Source: CAYTYX01 sp964442325
Lineage (GTDB): Bacteria > Patescibacteriota > Saccharimonadia > Saccharimonadales > UBA10212
Assembly (NCBI GenBank): GCA_964442325.1
Contig: CAYTYX010000001.1
Span: forward strand, 62,001 to 126,000
Direction: 5' to 3'
DNA length: 64,000 bases
Below, in pieces: positions 31,019 to 38,623 of the stretch; the first letter of the stretch is position 1; each line of letters opens with the position of its first letter. The position numbers were made by a program, and so were the translations under genes. The notes beneath the pieces were generated by a model. The model was not told the origin of the DNA. It did not search any database and saw only the letters and a program-made list of their open reading frames with translations.

Positions 31019-31531
31019 ATGAGCGAATTTCGTTTTAGCCCGCCCAACATTGCCAAAGAGCTAGCAGCCGAGCGGCTTAAGTCTATTTTGGCACTGGATT
31101 TTCCTAGCTTGGAAACCTTGGCACCGCCATCCGAACTGGCAGAAGAGCAAAAACAGCTGATGCTCTACGTTATGACCCAGCACTTTATTGACGAAAATTG
31201 GATACCCCAATATCTAAGTCATCTTGCCTACACTTTTGGCTCGGAACAAAAAAGAATCGAAATGCCGGGATTTTCGCTAGATCTTCTCAGCAAAAGACTA
31301 GATGAGCATACTCTACGCAATATTCCGTCGTTGTTACATATTCAAGCCGAAGAACAAGCCGGCATGCCTGCTTTTGCCGCTTCAATTCCAATCTGGCCGG
31401 ACTATTCGCTAGATACCAGTCGCAAAATGCTTTTCTCGTTTAACAAGCACGAACTGCTAGAAAATGCCGGGCCAATTCTAAAACGCATTCTCGTCAAAAC
31501 AGCTGAAGCCATCAATCTGCCAATCGAGTAG
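31019..31531 (+). CDS. Unknown soluble protein, 170 residues
   Basis: A mostly helical acidic protein starting MSEFRFSPPNIAKELAAERL, with MLYVMTQHFIDENWIPQYL and a C-terminal basic helix LKRILVKTAEAI. No family recognised. TATACT lies about 27 nt before the ATG and no clear ribosome site is present. It sits just upstream of aspS on the same strand, but aspS has its own -10. Confidence 0.7.
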   Translation: MSEFRFSPPNIAKELAAERLKSILALDFPSLETLAPPSELAEEQKQLMLYVMTQHFIDENWIPQYLSHLAYTFGSEQKRIEMPGFSLDLLSKRLDEHTLRNIPSLLHIQAEEQAGMPAFAASIPIWPDYSLDTSRKMLFSFNKHELLENAGPILKRILVKTAEAINLPIE

Positions 31532-31569
31532 ACTACCTAACCCATTAATTAACTGTTAAAATAACACCG

Positions 31570-32877
31570 ATGGAACGTGTACTCTCCCGCGATGTGGCTA
31601 AGCATGTCGGCAAGCAAATTACTATCCAAGGCTGGTTGCACAAAAAGCGCCTAATTGGCGGCATTAACTTTATTGTGGTGCGCGACCGCGGCGGCTTAAC
31701 CCAAGCTGTACTGCAAGATGAAAAAGAAGTAGAAAAACTGCGCGGCATGCAAATCGGCACAGTGCTGGCGATTACCGGCACGGTTAAAGATGAGTCGCGA
31801 GCGCCGGGCGGGGCCGAACTGCACGATGCCAAGATTGAAGTAATGGTGCCGGTTACCGACGAGTCACCAATCGAGATAGATAAACCCATCAGCCATAAGT
31901 CCGACAACCTAGACACTCTTTTTGACACGCGCCACATCGGCCTGCGTAGCCCTCAGGAACAAAAAGTCTTTTTAGTCCGGGCAGCGCTACTGCGCTACAT
32001 CCGCGAATTTTTATATAAAAATGAATTTGTAGAAATCAACACGCCCAAACTTTTGGCCGGTGCAACCGAAGGCGGCGCCGAAGTTTTTAAAACCGACTAT
32101 TTTGGCAAAGAAGCCACGCTGGCCCAAAGCCCGCAGCTTTATAAACAGATGTTGGTTGGCGCGTTTGAACGTGTGTTTGAGATCGCGCCGGCCTTCCGCG
32201 CCGAGCCAAGCGCCACCACCCGCCATATGACCGAAGTTTATATGCTCGACATCGAATTTGGCTTTATCAAAGATCACGACGAAGTTTTAGACATGGTCCA
32301 AGATATGACCTACGACGCACTAACCAAAGTTTATAAAGACTACGCCGATGAACTTAAAAGCTGGAACGCGCCGGAGCTGGTGCTCAAAGAAAAATTCCCA
32401 CGCTTTACGGTCAAGCAAGTCCACGAGCTCTACAGTAAAGCTACCGGTACCGACACCACTAAAGAAAAAGACTTACTGCCAGACGAAGAGCGCTGGATTT
32501 GCGAACACTCTAAAAAAGAGCAGGGCTGCGAAGCCGTGTTTGTAACTAACTTCCCCAAAGAAGCGATGAAGTTCTACCACAAACTGGCCGACGACGGCAC
32601 GGTGCTGTGGGGCGACTTATTGTTCCGCGGGCTCGAGATTGCTACTTGCCCAGTGCGCGAAAACGACTATAAAAAGTTAACGCAGCAAATCAAAGACGCC
32701 GGCTTAAATGTCGAGAACCCATTATTCAAAACCTTCTTAGAGGCGATGAAGTACGGCCTGCCGCCACACGGCGGTTGCGGCTTTGGCATCGACCGGCTGG
32801 TCGAAAAAACAGTTGGCCTAGGCAATGTCAAAGAAGCCGCTTTGTTCCCGCGCGACATGAACCGTCTAACGCCATGA
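31570..32877 (+). CDS. aspS: Aspartyl-tRNA synthetase, archaeal-type
   Basis: A 435-residue class II synthetase. An OB-fold anticodon domain (about 1-105; ITIQGWLHKKR) is followed by the catalytic core with motif 2 FEIAPAFRAE and motif 3 HGGCGFGIDRLV. The length and absence of the bacterial GAD insertion mark the archaeal/short type (bacterial AspRS is about 590). Such enzymes are often non-discriminating, charging both tRNA-Asp and tRNA-Asn; if so GatCAB is needed, which is not visible here. TAAAAT ends 7 nt before the ATG. The GNAT gene overlaps its stop. Confidence 0.93.
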   Translation: MERVLSRDVAKHVGKQITIQGWLHKKRLIGGINFIVVRDRGGLTQAVLQDEKEVEKLRGMQIGTVLAITGTVKDESRAPGGAELHDAKIEVMVPVTDESPIEIDKPISHKSDNLDTLFDTRHIGLRSPQEQKVFLVRAALLRYIREFLYKNEFVEINTPKLLAGATEGGAEVFKTDYFGKEATLAQSPQLYKQMLVGAFERVFEIAPAFRAEPSATTRHMTEVYMLDIEFGFIKDHDEVLDMVQDMTYDALTKVYKDYADELKSWNAPELVLKEKFPRFTVKQVHELYSKATGTDTTKEKDLLPDEERWICEHSKKEQGCEAVFVTNFPKEAMKFYHKLADDGTVLWGDLLFRGLEIATCPVRENDYKKLTQQIKDAGLNVENPLFKTFLEAMKYGLPPHGGCGFGIDRLVEKTVGLGNVKEAALFPRDMNRLTP

Positions 32878-33407
32878 GTGAACAAGCTGCGTCTACAAAA
32901 ATTGAGATAGAAGCACAAGACGGTATGTCACTTCACCAGCTAGGACCATACGACGCCCAGGCTTATTTTGATTTGATTGACGCTGACAGAGAACACTTAA
33001 GTCAATTTGGCGACGGTACTGCCATTAAATATCCTTCAGTTGACACGGTCAGAGAAAGCATCGTTAACCCTGAATATCCAACTAAGCTAAGGTTTGGTAT
33101 CTGGCAAGGTGGGGCAATGGTGGGTAGCATAAATCTTTCTCCCGATACAGGCGCAAACTCTGCCGAAGTTGGTTATTGGATAGGTAAGCCTTACATCGGG
33201 TACGGTTATGCCCGCAAAGCTACCGAGGCGCTAATCGAGTACGTTTTTGAAGTGACGGATCTAGAAGTGCTATACGCGGAGGTGGCGGTGGGAAATGAAG
33301 CCAGTCGTAAAACTTTAGAAAGAGCTGGCTTTCAGCTCAAAGACGTTGGAAAGCACTGGTATTTTGAATTAACGCGCCCTAGCAACACCAACCGTTTAGC
33401 TCCGTAA
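32874..33407 (+). CDS. GNAT N-acetyltransferase (RimJ/RimL type)
   Basis: A 177-residue acetyltransferase with GYWIGKPYIGYGYARKAT (acetyl-CoA loop variant) and the RimJ/L-type ending NEASRKTLERAGF. It would acetylate a small molecule or protein N-terminus. ATG overlaps the aspS stop (ATGA), so the pair is translationally coupled. A longer frame begins inside aspS but the overlap start is more likely. Confidence 0.88.
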   Translation: MSEQAASTKIEIEAQDGMSLHQLGPYDAQAYFDLIDADREHLSQFGDGTAIKYPSVDTVRESIVNPEYPTKLRFGIWQGGAMVGSINLSPDTGANSAEVGYWIGKPYIGYGYARKATEALIEYVFEVTDLEVLYAEVAVGNEASRKTLERAGFQLKDVGKHWYFELTRPSNTNRLAP

Positions 33408-33409
33408 TT

Positions 33410-33823
33410 ATGAGTGCCGAAGCAATAACCAGCTATGAATCATGGGCTGGTCATAAAGTCAGTGTAGTGAGTATGGAGATTGAGCCTAATTCCATAGCGC
33501 TAGGCGAAATTGGCCGAAACTTCTGGCTTACTAGCCAAAAAGAAGTAAATGCTCCAAGCTTTCTAGTAAAAAGCTGGGACGGTCGGGTAAGTTACCACGA
33601 CGACGAAGCCCACATAGAAATCGAGCCGGTGCTTGGCGCTAAAGACGAAAGCCGACATTTAGTAGTTCCAATTAGCTACGACGAGTTTTTAGAAATCGTA
33701 AGTGGTAGTGCTCACCACAATAATTTTGTTGAAGTGAATGACACGCTGGATAGTACACGCCAATTTATCGAAACTTACGTTACCGCCGAACTAGACGGCT
33801 GCCCAGAGATAAGCATCATCTGA
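33410..33823 (+). CDS. Unknown acidic protein, 137 residues
   Basis: Starts 2 nt after the GNAT stop, so probably the third gene of the aspS operon. Acidic, beta-rich by pattern (GHKVSVVSMEIE, RHLVVPISYDEFLEIV). No family recognised. It is followed by the first copy of an 18-nt repeat. Confidence 0.65.
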   Translation: MSAEAITSYESWAGHKVSVVSMEIEPNSIALGEIGRNFWLTSQKEVNAPSFLVKSWDGRVSYHDDEAHIEIEPVLGAKDESRHLVVPISYDEFLEIVSGSAHHNNFVEVNDTLDSTRQFIETYVTAELDGCPEISII

Positions 33824-33830
33824 CAAAAGT

Positions 33831-33848
33831 CTCAAAAACCTAAATCCC
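33831..33848. repeat. 18-nt direct repeat, copy 1
   Basis: CTCAAAAACCTAAATCCC, identical to 34428-34445. Both copies lie right after a stop codon and flank the gene at 33876-34427. A weaker form (AAAAATCTAAATCCC) is at about 35894-35908. Confidence 0.8.
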
Positions 33849-33875
33849 CCAGTCTAGCGTAAAATTAATGCAAAG

Positions 33876-34427
33876 ATGAAAAACGTTTCGATCGAGTATG
33901 CCCATATTTACACAAAAGACAAAATCAGCGAGGAGCACGAGACCTCGCTTAAAATCCTAGGCGAACTTAGCAAGGAACTTAATGGCCAAACCACCAGTCT
34001 GGTAGTTATGGTCGACGATTACTCTTTTCCTGATCCGAGTTTTGACTATGGTGAGTTTACTAGTTGGCTAACAGTCAAAGGTTTTGAGCCGGACTTAATA
34101 ATTAGAGAATCGCAGCTTATTCCTTTGTGCGACCAAGTCATCAGCCTGGTTGAAAAACCAAAACTACAAGCGCAAATATCAGAATATATCCGTAACAAAA
34201 AATACCCATGCTCATTGTTTATAGCCGCTTGGTATTTGCTTAGACTTGGGCACTTAAGTTTTGATGGATTTAACCCCGAGCTTGTCGCCGGGAGGCTCAT
34301 TAATATATTGCCAAAAAGTTTTAAGCCATTTGAGGACCAAGGCCTAGAAATAATTGCTTCAACTAAATTTGCCGAGGCAAAAGACAGAATCGAGTATAAG
34401 TTTTTTGAAGGTCGACTAATCGCCTAA
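33876..34427 (+). CDS. Unknown protein, 183 residues, flanked by direct repeats
   Basis: A soluble alpha/beta protein starting MKNVSIEYAHIYTKDKISEE, with TTSLVVMVDDYSFPDP and a helical C-terminal half. No family recognised. TAAAAT (33860-33865) lies 10 nt before the ATG. Exact 18-nt direct repeats sit on either side, as if the gene were a duplicated or inserted cassette. Its codon use resembles the neighbours. Confidence 0.65.
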   Translation: MKNVSIEYAHIYTKDKISEEHETSLKILGELSKELNGQTTSLVVMVDDYSFPDPSFDYGEFTSWLTVKGFEPDLIIRESQLIPLCDQVISLVEKPKLQAQISEYIRNKKYPCSLFIAAWYLLRLGHLSFDGFNPELVAGRLINILPKSFKPFEDQGLEIIASTKFAEAKDRIEYKFFEGRLIA

Positions 34428-34445
34428 CTCAAAAACCTAAATCCC
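34428..34445. repeat. 18-nt direct repeat, copy 2
   Basis: Identical to 33831-33848 and starting at the base after the stop codon of the flanked gene. Confidence 0.8.
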
Positions 34446-34455
34446 GGGTGGTTTA

Positions 34456-34487
34456 AAAATGAAAAGGCCCGCTAACGAAAAAGCGGG
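34456..34487 (-). terminator. Terminator of the 34.5-35.0 kb minus-strand gene
   Basis: Read on the minus strand: CCCGCT, an 8-base loop, AGCGGG, then CCTTTTCATTTTT. A second hairpin, GCGAAC/GTTCGC (34492-34511), lies between it and the stop codon. Confidence 0.75.
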
Positions 34488-34545
34488 TGTTGCGAACAAT
34501 GATTCGTTCGCGAGCCTTTTCATAAGCGGGCTTGTTGGGTGGCGT

Positions 34546-35031
34546 TCAGCCGCCGACCCAGTGGTTCTCTCGTTGAGGTACGAAGTTGACCTCGACCTGA
34601 CGGTCAGTTCCGAGCGTCTTCTTTAGGCGATCCCTCACCAGCCCCAACCGTTCTCCTGGGAAATGCATGAGGCCGAGCCGCCGAATCAGTTCCTGATCGT
34701 CTGGGCCGAACTGATTGATCTCGTTCATAGACCCGACACCGTTACGGCTGGGGTAGTCGAACGCCCAGATGTGAACGATTGCAGCGACATCAGGCGTTGC
34801 AATCTCGATCGCGTCGCCCAACGTGATGTCGCCGGCCAGCATGATCACCGGCGTGATCTGCTTGTCCGGGTCGAGGAGACGCAGCTCCTTGTTGTCCCAG
34901 TCGAGCGAGTTCATCGCCTTGGCCGTTGCCGTCTTGAGGGTCTCGCGCACGAGCTCGACTTTCGGGCGGCTGATGTTGAAGGCACGATCCTCTAAACACG
35001 CCCTGTCGATGACCGCGGTTACGCCTGGCAT
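34546..35031 (-). CDS. Unknown protein of a GC-rich single-gene island
   Basis: A 161-residue protein starting MPGVTAVIDRACLEDRAFNI. It has a helical region with PKVELVRETLKTATAKAMNS, a middle with ITPVIMLAGDITLGDAIEI, and a basic end near RDRLKKTLGTDRQ. No family recognised. TTGGAGG precedes the ATG. Codons are strongly C/G-ending compared with the flanks, as for the gam-like gene and the 6.4-7.6 kb island, so it is probably acquired. A GCACGG/CCGTGC hairpin lies in the leader. Confidence 0.7.
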   Translation of the reverse strand: MPGVTAVIDRACLEDRAFNISRPKVELVRETLKTATAKAMNSLDWDNKELRLLDPDKQITPVIMLAGDITLGDAIEIATPDVAAIVHIWAFDYPSRNGVGSMNEINQFGPDDQELIRRLGLMHFPGERLGLVRDRLKKTLGTDRQVEVNFVPQRENHWVGG

Positions 35032-35159
35032 TAGGCCTCCAAAGTTCGTGCACGGTTGTCTGCCGTGCCAGCTCTACTCCTCGAGTTGAGGACTATAAAA
35101 TAACATAAAACCAATATTTTAACAACTAGCCGTGAACCGGAATCTTGCAGAGGTTGGGC

Positions 35160-35876
35160 CTATAAACCAGCCGCACCGATGGCGTGGCCGATTGAATACG
35201 TAACAGCCATAGCTAGCGCGCCACCAATCGCTACCCGCAAAATCGCCTGCTTCATTGGCGCCCGGCCAAATTTGGCACTTAAGGCACCAGTTAAAATCAA
35301 AGCCACAATCACACTAACAAAAGTAACGATAACCCGGCTATGCGCGGGCGGAATTAAAATAGCCAACAGCGGCAGAGCAGCGCCAGCCAAATAAGCGCCA
35401 GCTGAAGCGCTGGCCGCTTGCAACGGATTGGCCAAATCGTTAGGGTTGATGCCTAGCTCGGCGTCCAAATGCGCGGCGTAAGCGTCTTTGCTAGAAAGTT
35501 CTTTGACCACTTCGCTGGCAGTATGGACAGACAGTCCTTTGGCCTGATAAATCTGGGCCAATTCCTGCCGCTCTTCCTTGGGGAAATTATCTAGCTCGTA
35601 CTTTTCTTTTTTAATCATTGCCCGTTCAGTGTCACGCTGACTGCTGACCGACACATATTCGCCAGTGGCCATTGACACCGCGCCGGCAACTACGCCGGCC
35701 AAGCCGGCAGTCAAAATTGGCGTGCGACTGTTGGTTGCACCGGCTACGCCAACCACCAAACCGGCGATGGAAACAATGCCGTCGTTTGCCCCCAGTACGG
35801 CGGCTCGCAACCGGTTCAGTTGTTTAGTTGAGCTTTGGTCGAGGGCTTCGGCATTTTTGTTTTGGCTTTTATTCAC
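35160..35876 (-). CDS. VIT1/CCC1-family iron or manganese transporter
   Basis: A 238-residue protein with the VIT1 signature LGANDGIVSIAGLVVGVAGA (about 30-49), then GAVSMATGEYVSVSSQRD, and three C-terminal membrane helices. VIT1/CCC1 proteins export Fe2+ or Mn2+ from the cytosol. The frame continues upstream, but GTG at 35876 is preferred: TATAAT (35888-35883 on the minus strand) ends 6 nt before it, giving a leaderless start that matches the family N-terminus. Confidence 0.88.
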   Translation of the reverse strand: MNKSQNKNAEALDQSSTKQLNRLRAAVLGANDGIVSIAGLVVGVAGATNSRTPILTAGLAGVVAGAVSMATGEYVSVSSQRDTERAMIKKEKYELDNFPKEERQELAQIYQAKGLSVHTASEVVKELSSKDAYAAHLDAELGINPNDLANPLQAASASAGAYLAGAALPLLAILIPPAHSRVIVTFVSVIVALILTGALSAKFGRAPMKQAILRVAIGGALAMAVTYSIGHAIGAAGL

Positions 35877-35960
35877 ACCAAAATTATACGCCCAAAAATC
35901 TAAATCCCCGGATTCACGCGAACATTGCCATTTATACAAAAACAGTATATTATAATCAAA

Positions 35961-36974
35961 ATGAAATTACTCCACAGGGGCCAAGCCCCAGAGTCTTCTA
36001 CTGGTTTATCGGCCGAACAAATTGTAGCCGATACTAACAAGGATAACTTCGACCAAGCCGTTACACCGGAACAATTCTTAAGTGTTAACCAAGAGCTTTT
36101 AGAGCGATCTACCGGACTATGGGGCTCTATAGCAAAAGTTGCCGATTTTGCTTCTAATAAAGACATCTTGGAAAGGCTTCAGTCTAATATGTCTACTTAC
36201 AACCGCCCAGAATTCACCACCGAAACCAAAGGTGGTGTAATACGAACCTTCGTAAGCCACGAACTTTCCGGACTTGACGCCTCTAGGCTAGCGGCAGAGG
36301 CAGGCATACTCTTGCTGGTTGGGGCCCGCTATTACGCTCATACAGAAGGTAATTTTATAAAAGCTGGAGTTAGGTCAGCCAAAGAGCTGCATTTAGTTCC
36401 TAACCCCTTTGTCCGCAAAGTACTAAAAGAAACCTTCCCCCGCACAGACATTGCCAAGCACAGCTCGGATATCGTAGGTAATCTGGGTAGAGCAGATAGT
36501 GTAGCCAAAGAGGTATTGGGGGCTTTAGTTACCGAACTGTGGCAAGCACCGGACTTTGCTCAAGAATTGATAGCCTACACCAAAAACGGCGGATCTGATT
36601 CATCTCTTTGCCAAGAACTCAGTAGAATAATTGCCGTTGACTTGAGACGGCCTGATGACGAGCAAAGTATCCTACGGGCATTCCTCCAGGAGGTTAGAGA
36701 CAGACCCGATTATTATCTGGACAATTTTGTAAAAGAAGTAAGTGAAAATGAAAAAAATCGCCGATACTCCCAAATTAGAGATATGGCTCGTTTTGCCCTA
36801 ATCCATGATGGGGTAGATACTCCGGATGGCGTAAATATAAGAGAAGCACTTAAAAATACATTCCCGAGATGGAAATCATTTGAACAAATATCTGAAGCCT
36901 TTAGCGAATTCAGCAAGGCCTCGACCGGGCCAACTGGAAGCATCCTTAGCTATATTGGCTGGGCCTATAAATGA
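35961..36974 (+). CDS. Unknown helical protein, 337 residues
   Basis: A soluble, mainly helical protein starting MKLLHRGQAPESSTGLSAEQ, with one hydrophobic stretch LAAEAGILLLVGARYYAH. No family recognised. TTGCCA (35925-35930), a 17-base spacer and TATTAT (35948-35953) put the start 7 nt after the -10, pointing to leaderless initiation. The next gene begins about 50 nt downstream. Confidence 0.7.
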   Translation: MKLLHRGQAPESSTGLSAEQIVADTNKDNFDQAVTPEQFLSVNQELLERSTGLWGSIAKVADFASNKDILERLQSNMSTYNRPEFTTETKGGVIRTFVSHELSGLDASRLAAEAGILLLVGARYYAHTEGNFIKAGVRSAKELHLVPNPFVRKVLKETFPRTDIAKHSSDIVGNLGRADSVAKEVLGALVTELWQAPDFAQELIAYTKNGGSDSSLCQELSRIIAVDLRRPDDEQSILRAFLQEVRDRPDYYLDNFVKEVSENEKNRRYSQIRDMARFALIHDGVDTPDGVNIREALKNTFPRWKSFEQISEAFSEFSKASTGPTGSILSYIGWAYK

Positions 36975-37023
36975 CCTACACTTTAAGATACGGACTCATC
37001 GCACAAGAGAAGAGGTTGTGGAT

Positions 37024-37539
37024 ATGATTTGTGTCGTATCTGACATTTTTCTAGACCGTTATGACCGTAAACGATTTGATTCCAGAAAGCGCGCCTCATT
37101 GCCAGACCAACACGACCTACTGGCCGAAGAAGCTAAGAGTGTTATTGAGGAATCCGCTCCCGTGAAAACGCTATATGGAGTGAAACGAGCGATTAATAAT
37201 GGCTACGAGCTACAGGCCGTAGAAATGGAAAAGCTTGGTGATGAGTTTAGGCTCGAACGATTTGGTCCGGACACGCAGGCGGATATAAAATTGATGATTG
37301 AAAGTATTATGAAACAACCGCTGGGTAGAGGGACCAAAAAGATGGTGTCTTCCAACGCAAAAGTACGCATAAACGGTAATCATGTGGTCCTAAGGCGGCT
37401 ATCTCCGTTAGACAGGAAGATAGAGGGTAGAAACTCCAAAGAATCTATCCGGATTCGAATAAGCTACGCCATCACCAGTGGCGGCGTTGCCATTGTTGAC
37501 ATCCTAGGGCACGATGAATTTGATAAAAAATATAGCTAA
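37024..37539 (+). CDS. Unknown protein with RelE-like C-terminal strand pattern
   Basis: A 171-residue protein chosen to start at the ATG at 37024 (GAGG eight bases before); GTG at 37018 is possible. The C-terminal sequence SIRIRISYAITSGGVAIVDI LGHDEF loosely resembles the final strands of RelE/ParE-type toxins, but the rest does not. Function unknown. It follows the 337-residue protein and may be in the same transcript. Confidence 0.55.
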   Translation: MICVVSDIFLDRYDRKRFDSRKRASLPDQHDLLAEEAKSVIEESAPVKTLYGVKRAINNGYELQAVEMEKLGDEFRLERFGPDTQADIKLMIESIMKQPLGRGTKKMVSSNAKVRINGNHVVLRRLSPLDRKIEGRNSKESIRIRISYAITSGGVAIVDILGHDEFDKKYS

Positions 37540-37544
37540 CTAGG

Positions 37545-37625
37545 TTCCTTGGTAGAAAAACAAGGCTCGGTGGCTGTGGACTATAGATTCAGAAAATCTA
37601 AATTTCAGTTTTAGCCACCAAGGAA
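37545..37625. other. Intergenic region with two competing inverted repeats
   Basis: TTCCTTGGT (37545-37553) pairs with ACCAAGGAA (37617-37625), while GGTGGCT (37569-37575) pairs with AGCCACC (37613-37619). The two stems share bases 37617-37619 and cannot both form in full. A third stem, TAGATT/AATCTA, lies at 37584-37600. The -10 of the next gene overlaps the right end. Confidence 0.5.
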
Positions 37626-37637
37626 TATAATTTGCTT

Positions 37638-37874
37638 ATGAGATCAGAAAATATAAGAAATTACGCAATAGCAATTGCTGTGCTGGTTGCTGGAATTGGT
37701 TACGGCGTGCATCAAATGCAAGTGGTAGCAGAAAACCACCGGTTTTTCGCGGCCCAAGTTCTTTGTGGGCGCCAAAAAGATAACGCCTCTAACTTCAACG
37801 GCTACAATATCTGCATGGCCTGGCAAGGTTTCGGCAGTGGCAACTATAACATCGTCAACTCTTCTGGCCTGTAG
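37638..37874 (+). CDS. Small membrane-anchored protein with cysteine pair
   Basis: A 78-residue protein: a membrane segment (about 8-24) then an outer part with CGRQKDNASNFNGYNIC and a Gly/Asn-rich end. The motif CG..NGYxxC recurs in the 48-residue protein at 52858. TATAAT (37626-37631) ends 6 nt before the ATG, so the start is probably leaderless. The two cysteines would be outside the cell and could form a disulfide. Confidence 0.65.
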   Translation: MRSENIRNYAIAIAVLVAGIGYGVHQMQVVAENHRFFAAQVLCGRQKDNASNFNGYNICMAWQGFGSGNYNIVNSSGL

Positions 37875-37916
37875 CTTTCCGTAAACATAAGCAGAGCTTG
37901 ATTTACGCTTAAGCTT

Positions 37917-38528
37917 ATGGTTAAGTTGGCGCATAGGTTAAAAACAAAAATGCCATTATTTAAACGAAGAACACCAGAACAGCCTCCATCCGAACCGCCC
38001 GAGCCACCCGAGCAGGAAATGGCGCCTACTTTACCGCCGCCGATTGAGCTTGAGTCTAGGCCAGAGCCGGAAGAAATCAGACTGGTTGGCGAGCTAAGCG
38101 CCGAGTACCTTCAATATATAAGAGAGCGATTTCACCAGCAAAAAAGCAGATTTATAAGAATTGGCGATGTGATACTGCTTGCGGCACCAAACAATCCAGA
38201 TGCCCAGGACGGAAGATTGGAGCATATCCAGATGATTGGGTTGGCGTCGGACGACAAGGAACTTGCCCAAAAAATTGCCGCGGCCAAACCAACCGAACCT
38301 ATCCCGGCTACAGGGCAACTAAGAGAGGAAGCTATTAGAGACGGTGTGACCGATGCCGGCTGGTTTGACTTTACAGCCAACGACAAGGGCGAGATAAAAA
38401 CCTTTGGAGTTGCTGGTGCGAGTACGGTGTATGGTGTGGCCGACGAAGCCGGCCGAAAAAAGACATTGAAAGTTGCCGCTCAACAACTCGGACCAAATAT
38501 AGAAATTGTTTGGGGCGACCCGCATTAA
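37917..38528 (+). CDS. Unknown protein with Pro/Glu-rich N-terminus
   Basis: A 203-residue protein. Residues 1-20 are basic, 22-60 are Pro/Glu-rich, and 60-203 form a soluble domain (GELSAEYLQYIRERFHQQ, DAGWFDFTANDKGEIKTFGV). No family recognised. No membrane segment. The -10 assignment is unclear (TACGCT ends 7 nt upstream). Confidence 0.65.
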   Translation: MVKLAHRLKTKMPLFKRRTPEQPPSEPPEPPEQEMAPTLPPPIELESRPEPEEIRLVGELSAEYLQYIRERFHQQKSRFIRIGDVILLAAPNNPDAQDGRLEHIQMIGLASDDKELAQKIAAAKPTEPIPATGQLREEAIRDGVTDAGWFDFTANDKGEIKTFGVAGASTVYGVADEAGRKKTLKVAAQQLGPNIEIVWGDPH

Positions 38529-38623
38529 ATCAATTAGCTTAAATCCCGAATCAAAAAAGTTATAATCTAGCTTTTTAGCTTAATGGCGAGCAGGGTGCGG
38601 CTGGGCAGTGTAAAATGGTAGTG

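Noticed and set aside
36880..37023. N-terminal extension of the 37024 gene
   Set aside because: It would overlap the previous gene by about 95 nt without a ribosome site; the ATG at 37024 has one.
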